Assembly (NCBI GenBank): GCA_900546215.1
Contig: URCD01000101.1
Location: 1 to 8,081 of the forward strand
DNA length: 8,081 bases
Direction of reading: 5' to 3'
Origin: an uncultured Eubacteriales bacterium
GTDB lineage: Bacteria; Bacillota; Clostridia; Lachnospirales; Anaerotignaceae
A program made the translations under genes and the position numbers. Numbering within the stretch: the stretch's first letter is position 1; each line of letters begins with the position of its first letter. The notes under the pieces were generated by a model that saw nothing but the letters and a program-made list of their open reading frames with translations, had not been told where the DNA came from and did not search any database. Shown here piece after piece: positions 6,507 through 8,081 of the stretch.

Positions 6507-6543
6507 AAAACTTGCCGGGATTAAAATCTCGGCAAGTTTTTTA
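6507..6543 (+). terminator. Rho-independent terminator of the DUF362/aldo-keto reductase operon
   Basis: The arms CTTGCCGGGAT (6511-6521) and ATCTCGGCAAG (6526-6536) pair over 11 positions with one G-T wobble, closing a 4-base TAAA loop. Flanking A-run (6505-6510) and T-run (6537-6542) extend the stem and supply the T-tract. It starts at the stop codon. The A-run also makes it a possible terminator on the other strand, though no convergent gene is seen. Confidence 0.93.
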
Positions 6544-6595
6544 TTAATTTGGCAAAGCTGCTTATTCATTTAATATATAGCTTTTTATAGTGCAT

Positions 6596-6661
6596 TTAAG
6601 TCAGTAACGGACATCCTTTAATTCCCATTGCCAGAGCAACAACTTTTGATTCAACAAGCAT
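6596..6661 (-). pseudogene. Possible gene relic, 21 codons (weak)
   Basis: On the minus strand this frame reads from an ATG through ESKVVALAMGIKGCPLLT to a TAA. The composition looks protein-like, unlike the AT-rich repeats downstream, and an in-frame stop sits two codons before the ATG. No ribosome binding site precedes it and the family cannot be named. It could be the decayed C-terminal tail of a lost gene or simply chance. Confidence 0.15.
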
Positions 6662-6737
6662 GCATTATTTGCCTAAGGAGAACTAATACACAGTTCAGAT
6701 TTTTAATTCTGATATTAGCATATATTATCGTCAAACA

Positions 6738-6757
6738 GTTTATTTAATTTAATAAAC
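6738..6757. repeat. Inverted repeat upstream of sensor promoter
   Basis: GTTTATT (6738-6744) and AATAAAC (6751-6757) form a perfect 7-bp inverted repeat around a TAATTT centre. It ends 9 bases before the -35 hexamer at 6767, a position usual for an activator site, but in such AT-rich DNA it may be chance. Confidence 0.35.
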
Positions 6758-6766
6758 CATATAATG

Positions 6767-6795
6767 TTGAAATAAGTAAAGATATTCTTTATAAT
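6767..6795 (+). promoter_or_regulatory. Sigma-A-type promoter P1 of the sensor gene
   Basis: TTGAAA (6767-6772) and TATAAT (6790-6795) are separated by the optimal 17 bp. The -10 matches consensus fully and the -35 matches four of six positions. Transcription would start near 6802, giving a leader of about 65 bases that contains the downstream palindrome. Confidence 0.68.
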
Positions 6796-6853
6796 AGTAT
6801 TAATTGTCAGAAATTATATTTCTGTATAATCGACAAAAAGTTTAATATCTTTA
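6777..6853. repeat. Separated 10-bp inverted repeat bracketing the promoter region
   Basis: TAAAGATATT (6777-6786) and AATATCTTTA (6844-6853) are exact reverse complements, 57 bases apart. The left copy lies in the P1 spacer and the right copy just before the ribosome binding site of the sensor gene. It could be a pair of protein sites or fold in a long leader, but chance is possible at this base composition. Confidence 0.35.
6804..6830 (+). promoter_or_regulatory. Possible second promoter P2 with palindrome in the spacer
   Basis: TTGTCA (6804-6809) and TATAAT (6825-6830) are 15 bp apart, shorter than usual. A perfect palindrome CAGAAAT-TAT-ATTTCTG (6808-6824) fills the spacer and ends exactly at the -10 box. 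A repressor bound here could block this promoter and impede P1. Alternatively, only the palindrome matters, as an operator downstream of P1. Confidence 0.42.
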
Positions 6854-6867
6854 TAAAGGGGTTAATT

Positions 6868-8081
6868 ATGATAAAGGCTGAAAGAATTAAGCAGTGTTTA
6901 GCTGCGGTATTATCAATATTTCTGCTTATTTCCGTATTTCAGTGCAGCACAGCGTTTGCAGAGGAAAAATCTAATGTAATTAGAGTCGCATTTCCTCAGG
7001 TTGAAGGATTTACAGAAGTTGATGAATATGGTAATAGGCATGGAATGATTGTTGACTATTTAAATGAAATTGCCAAATATACTGGATGGGAATATGAATA
7101 TATAGATACCACAAACGAAGAGGTTGTTAATAATTTTATTAGTGGCGAGTATGATTTGATGGGAGGCACTTATTATTCTCAGGATTTTGAAAAGTATTTT
7201 GCCTATCCAGATTACAATTCCGGATACAGCAAGTCTATACTGCTTGCAAGGAGAAACGATCATAGTATTAAAAGCTATGAAATAAGGGATTTTAACGGCA
7301 AAACAATTGGTGTATATGAAAACGCTGAAGAGAATATCCGCAGGTTAAAGGACTACCTTCAGATGAACAATATTGAATGTGAACTTAAATACTATAGCTA
7401 TGACCAGCTTAATAACGGCAATTTATACAGCTATTTGGAAAACAACAGTGTCGACATGCTGCTTGGTAATAACTTTGAGAATTACCAGAATAAATTCCGA
7501 GTAGTAGCTTCATACGATTCACAGCCATATTATATTGTAACCACACCTGGAAATAATGAGATCTTAGACGGGCTTAATATGGCACTTGCAAAAATTATGG
7601 ATTCTAATCCTAATTTTGCACAAGAAAGTTACGAAAAAAATTTTCCGGACAGCGCAATTCCTGACGTTTTTTTAAATGACGACGAAATTAATTATATAAA
7701 GGAAAAGAAAAACGTAAAGGTAGCGGTTTTTAAGGACTTTCATCCGTTTTGCAGTCAAAACGAAGAAACGGGCGAATACAGCGGAATGGTATTTGATGTT
7801 CTTGACAAGGTATCAAAATTTTCCAGCCTTAGCTTTGAATATGTTTATGCTGATAAGTATGCGGATGCATTGGAAATAGTAAAAAGTGGCGATGCAGATA
7901 TGGTTGGCTTCTTTTTGGGAACGGAGGATGAGGCCAAACAGCATGGGATGGTACTGACAAAAGAATATGTTTCTATGAATGACATTGTTGTCAGGAATAA
8001 GTATGTGAGTTATCCGGGAGAGGGATTGACATGCGCAATTCTTAAAGGCAGACAGCTGCCAAATTATATACAGGCTGATGA
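6868..8081 (+). CDS. Sensor protein with signal peptide and tandem SBP_bac_3 domains, 5' part
   Basis: This frame stays open from ATG 6868 to the window end (404 codons, no stop). AAAGGGG (6855-6861) is its ribosome binding site, 6 bases upstream. Residues 1-31 are a signal peptide with basic start, hydrophobic core and a TAFA cleavage site before EEK. Residues 37-260 form one periplasmic-binding domain of the amino-acid type: VIRVAFPQVEGFTEVDEYG, GMIVDYLNEIAKYTGWEYEY, SGEYDLMGG, and NGKTIGVYENAEE. A second domain starts near 282 (NVKVAVFKDFHPFC, YSGMVFDVLDKVSKF, VKSGDADMVGFF). Tandem domains of this kind are known as ligand sensors in front of GGDEF, EAL or histidine kinase modules, as in BvgS/EvgS and many clostridial diguanylate cyclases. 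The output module is outside the window, so kinase or cyclase function is inferred. A plain transporter binding protein is unlikely given two domains. Confidence 0.88.
   Translation, partial: MIKAERIKQCLAAVLSIFLLISVFQCSTAFAEEKSNVIRVAFPQVEGFTEVDEYGNRHGMIVDYLNEIAKYTGWEYEYIDTTNEEVVNNFISGEYDLMGGTYYSQDFEKYFAYPDYNSGYSKSILLARRNDHSIKSYEIRDFNGKTIGVYENAEENIRRLKDYLQMNNIECELKYYSYDQLNNGNLYSYLENNSVDMLLGNNFENYQNKFRVVASYDSQPYYIVTTPGNNEILDGLNMALAKIMDSNPNFAQESYEKNFPDSAIPDVFLNDDEINYIKEKKNVKVAVFKDFHPFCSQNEETGEYSGMVFDVLDKVSKFSSLSFEYVYADKYADALEIVKSGDADMVGFFLGTEDEAKQHGMVLTKEYVSMNDIVVRNKYVSYPGEGLTCAILKGRQLPNYIQAD

Larger units (their letters stand above)
6544..6867. other. Intergenic region, 324 bp, AT-rich
   Basis: No convincing gene lies here. 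The first half (6544-6720) holds a weak AAAGCT...AGCTTT pairing (from about 6545) and a 21-codon minus-strand fragment. The second half (6721-6867) is very AT-rich and carries three TATAAT hexamers (6760-6765, 6790-6795, 6825-6830), at least two of them with plausible -35 partners, and several inverted repeats. It is best read as the control region of the sensor gene that follows. Confidence 0.75.

Noticed and set aside
6545..6580. Possible second terminator, AAAGCT...AGCTTTTT
   Set aside because: Only 6 bp pair around a loop of about 19 bases, and a much stronger terminator lies immediately upstream.
7060..7263. 67-codon open frame on the minus strand
   Set aside because: It lies opposite the first binding domain of the sensor gene. 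The + strand frame has a signal peptide, ribosome binding site and domain motifs.
1..8081. CRISPR array, insertion sequence, tRNA, rRNA or riboswitch
   Set aside because: No regularly spaced repeats, transposase gene, terminal inverted repeats, cloverleaf or rRNA-like stretch was seen. The two leaders that can be read (about 4361-4392 and 6802-6867) are too short for a common riboswitch.

Overview
The window looks like chromosome from a low-GC, Gram-positive anaerobe of the class Clostridia, probably gut-associated. The grounds are AT-rich third positions, strong AGGAGG-type ribosome binding sites, a lipoprotein-anchored binding protein, compact operons, oxygen-sensitive Fe-S proteins, and an aldo/keto reductase-ferredoxin fusion plus a tandem binding-domain sensor of types familiar from gut clostridia. 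That assignment is an inference from gene content and not a phylogeny. All supported genes are on the + strand.

Region 1 (1-4303) is the distal part of a dipeptide/oligopeptide/nickel-family (PepT/NikA-OppA type) ABC importer operon. In order it holds the C-terminus of a DppC/NikC-like inner permease (cut by the window edge), a lipoprotein solute-binding protein of the SBP_bac_5 family, a DppD/OppD-like ATPase with a cysteine-rich C-terminal domain, a shorter DppF/NikE-like ATPase without that domain, and a class I SAM-dependent methyltransferase. The methyltransferase start overlaps the end of the second ATPase gene by 8 bases. The genes are spaced by 10, 6, -1 and -8 bases, and a perfect 12-bp hairpin with a T-tract closes the unit. 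The methyltransferase is therefore part of the importer operon, and the substrate is unknown.

Region 2 (4324-6543) is a two-gene operon with its own promoter and terminator. The promoter has -35 and -10 hexamers 19 bp apart with a near-perfect dyad inside the spacer. This is the architecture of promoters activated by MerR-family regulators. The genes are a stand-alone DUF362 protein (no ferredoxin insert) and an aldo/keto reductase fused to a C-terminal two-cluster ferredoxin. In the reductase two of the four classical catalytic residues appear to be replaced. The two proteins may work as a redox pair.

Region 3 (6544-6867) is a 324-bp AT-rich intergenic stretch. Its second half holds at least two plausible sigma-A promoters and several inverted repeats. 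Its first half has no clear gene, only a 21-codon minus-strand fragment that may be a gene relic.

Region 4 (6868-8081) is the 5' end of a secreted or membrane-anchored sensor with a signal peptide and two tandem periplasmic-binding-protein (SBP_bac_3) domains. It runs off the window with no stop. In this architecture the missing C-terminus is usually a membrane helix followed by a GGDEF/EAL or histidine kinase output module.

The most interesting points are the methyltransferase locked into the importer operon, the MerR-type promoter driving the DUF362/aldo-keto reductase pair, and the non-canonical active site of that reductase. No CRISPR array, insertion sequence, tRNA or rRNA was seen.
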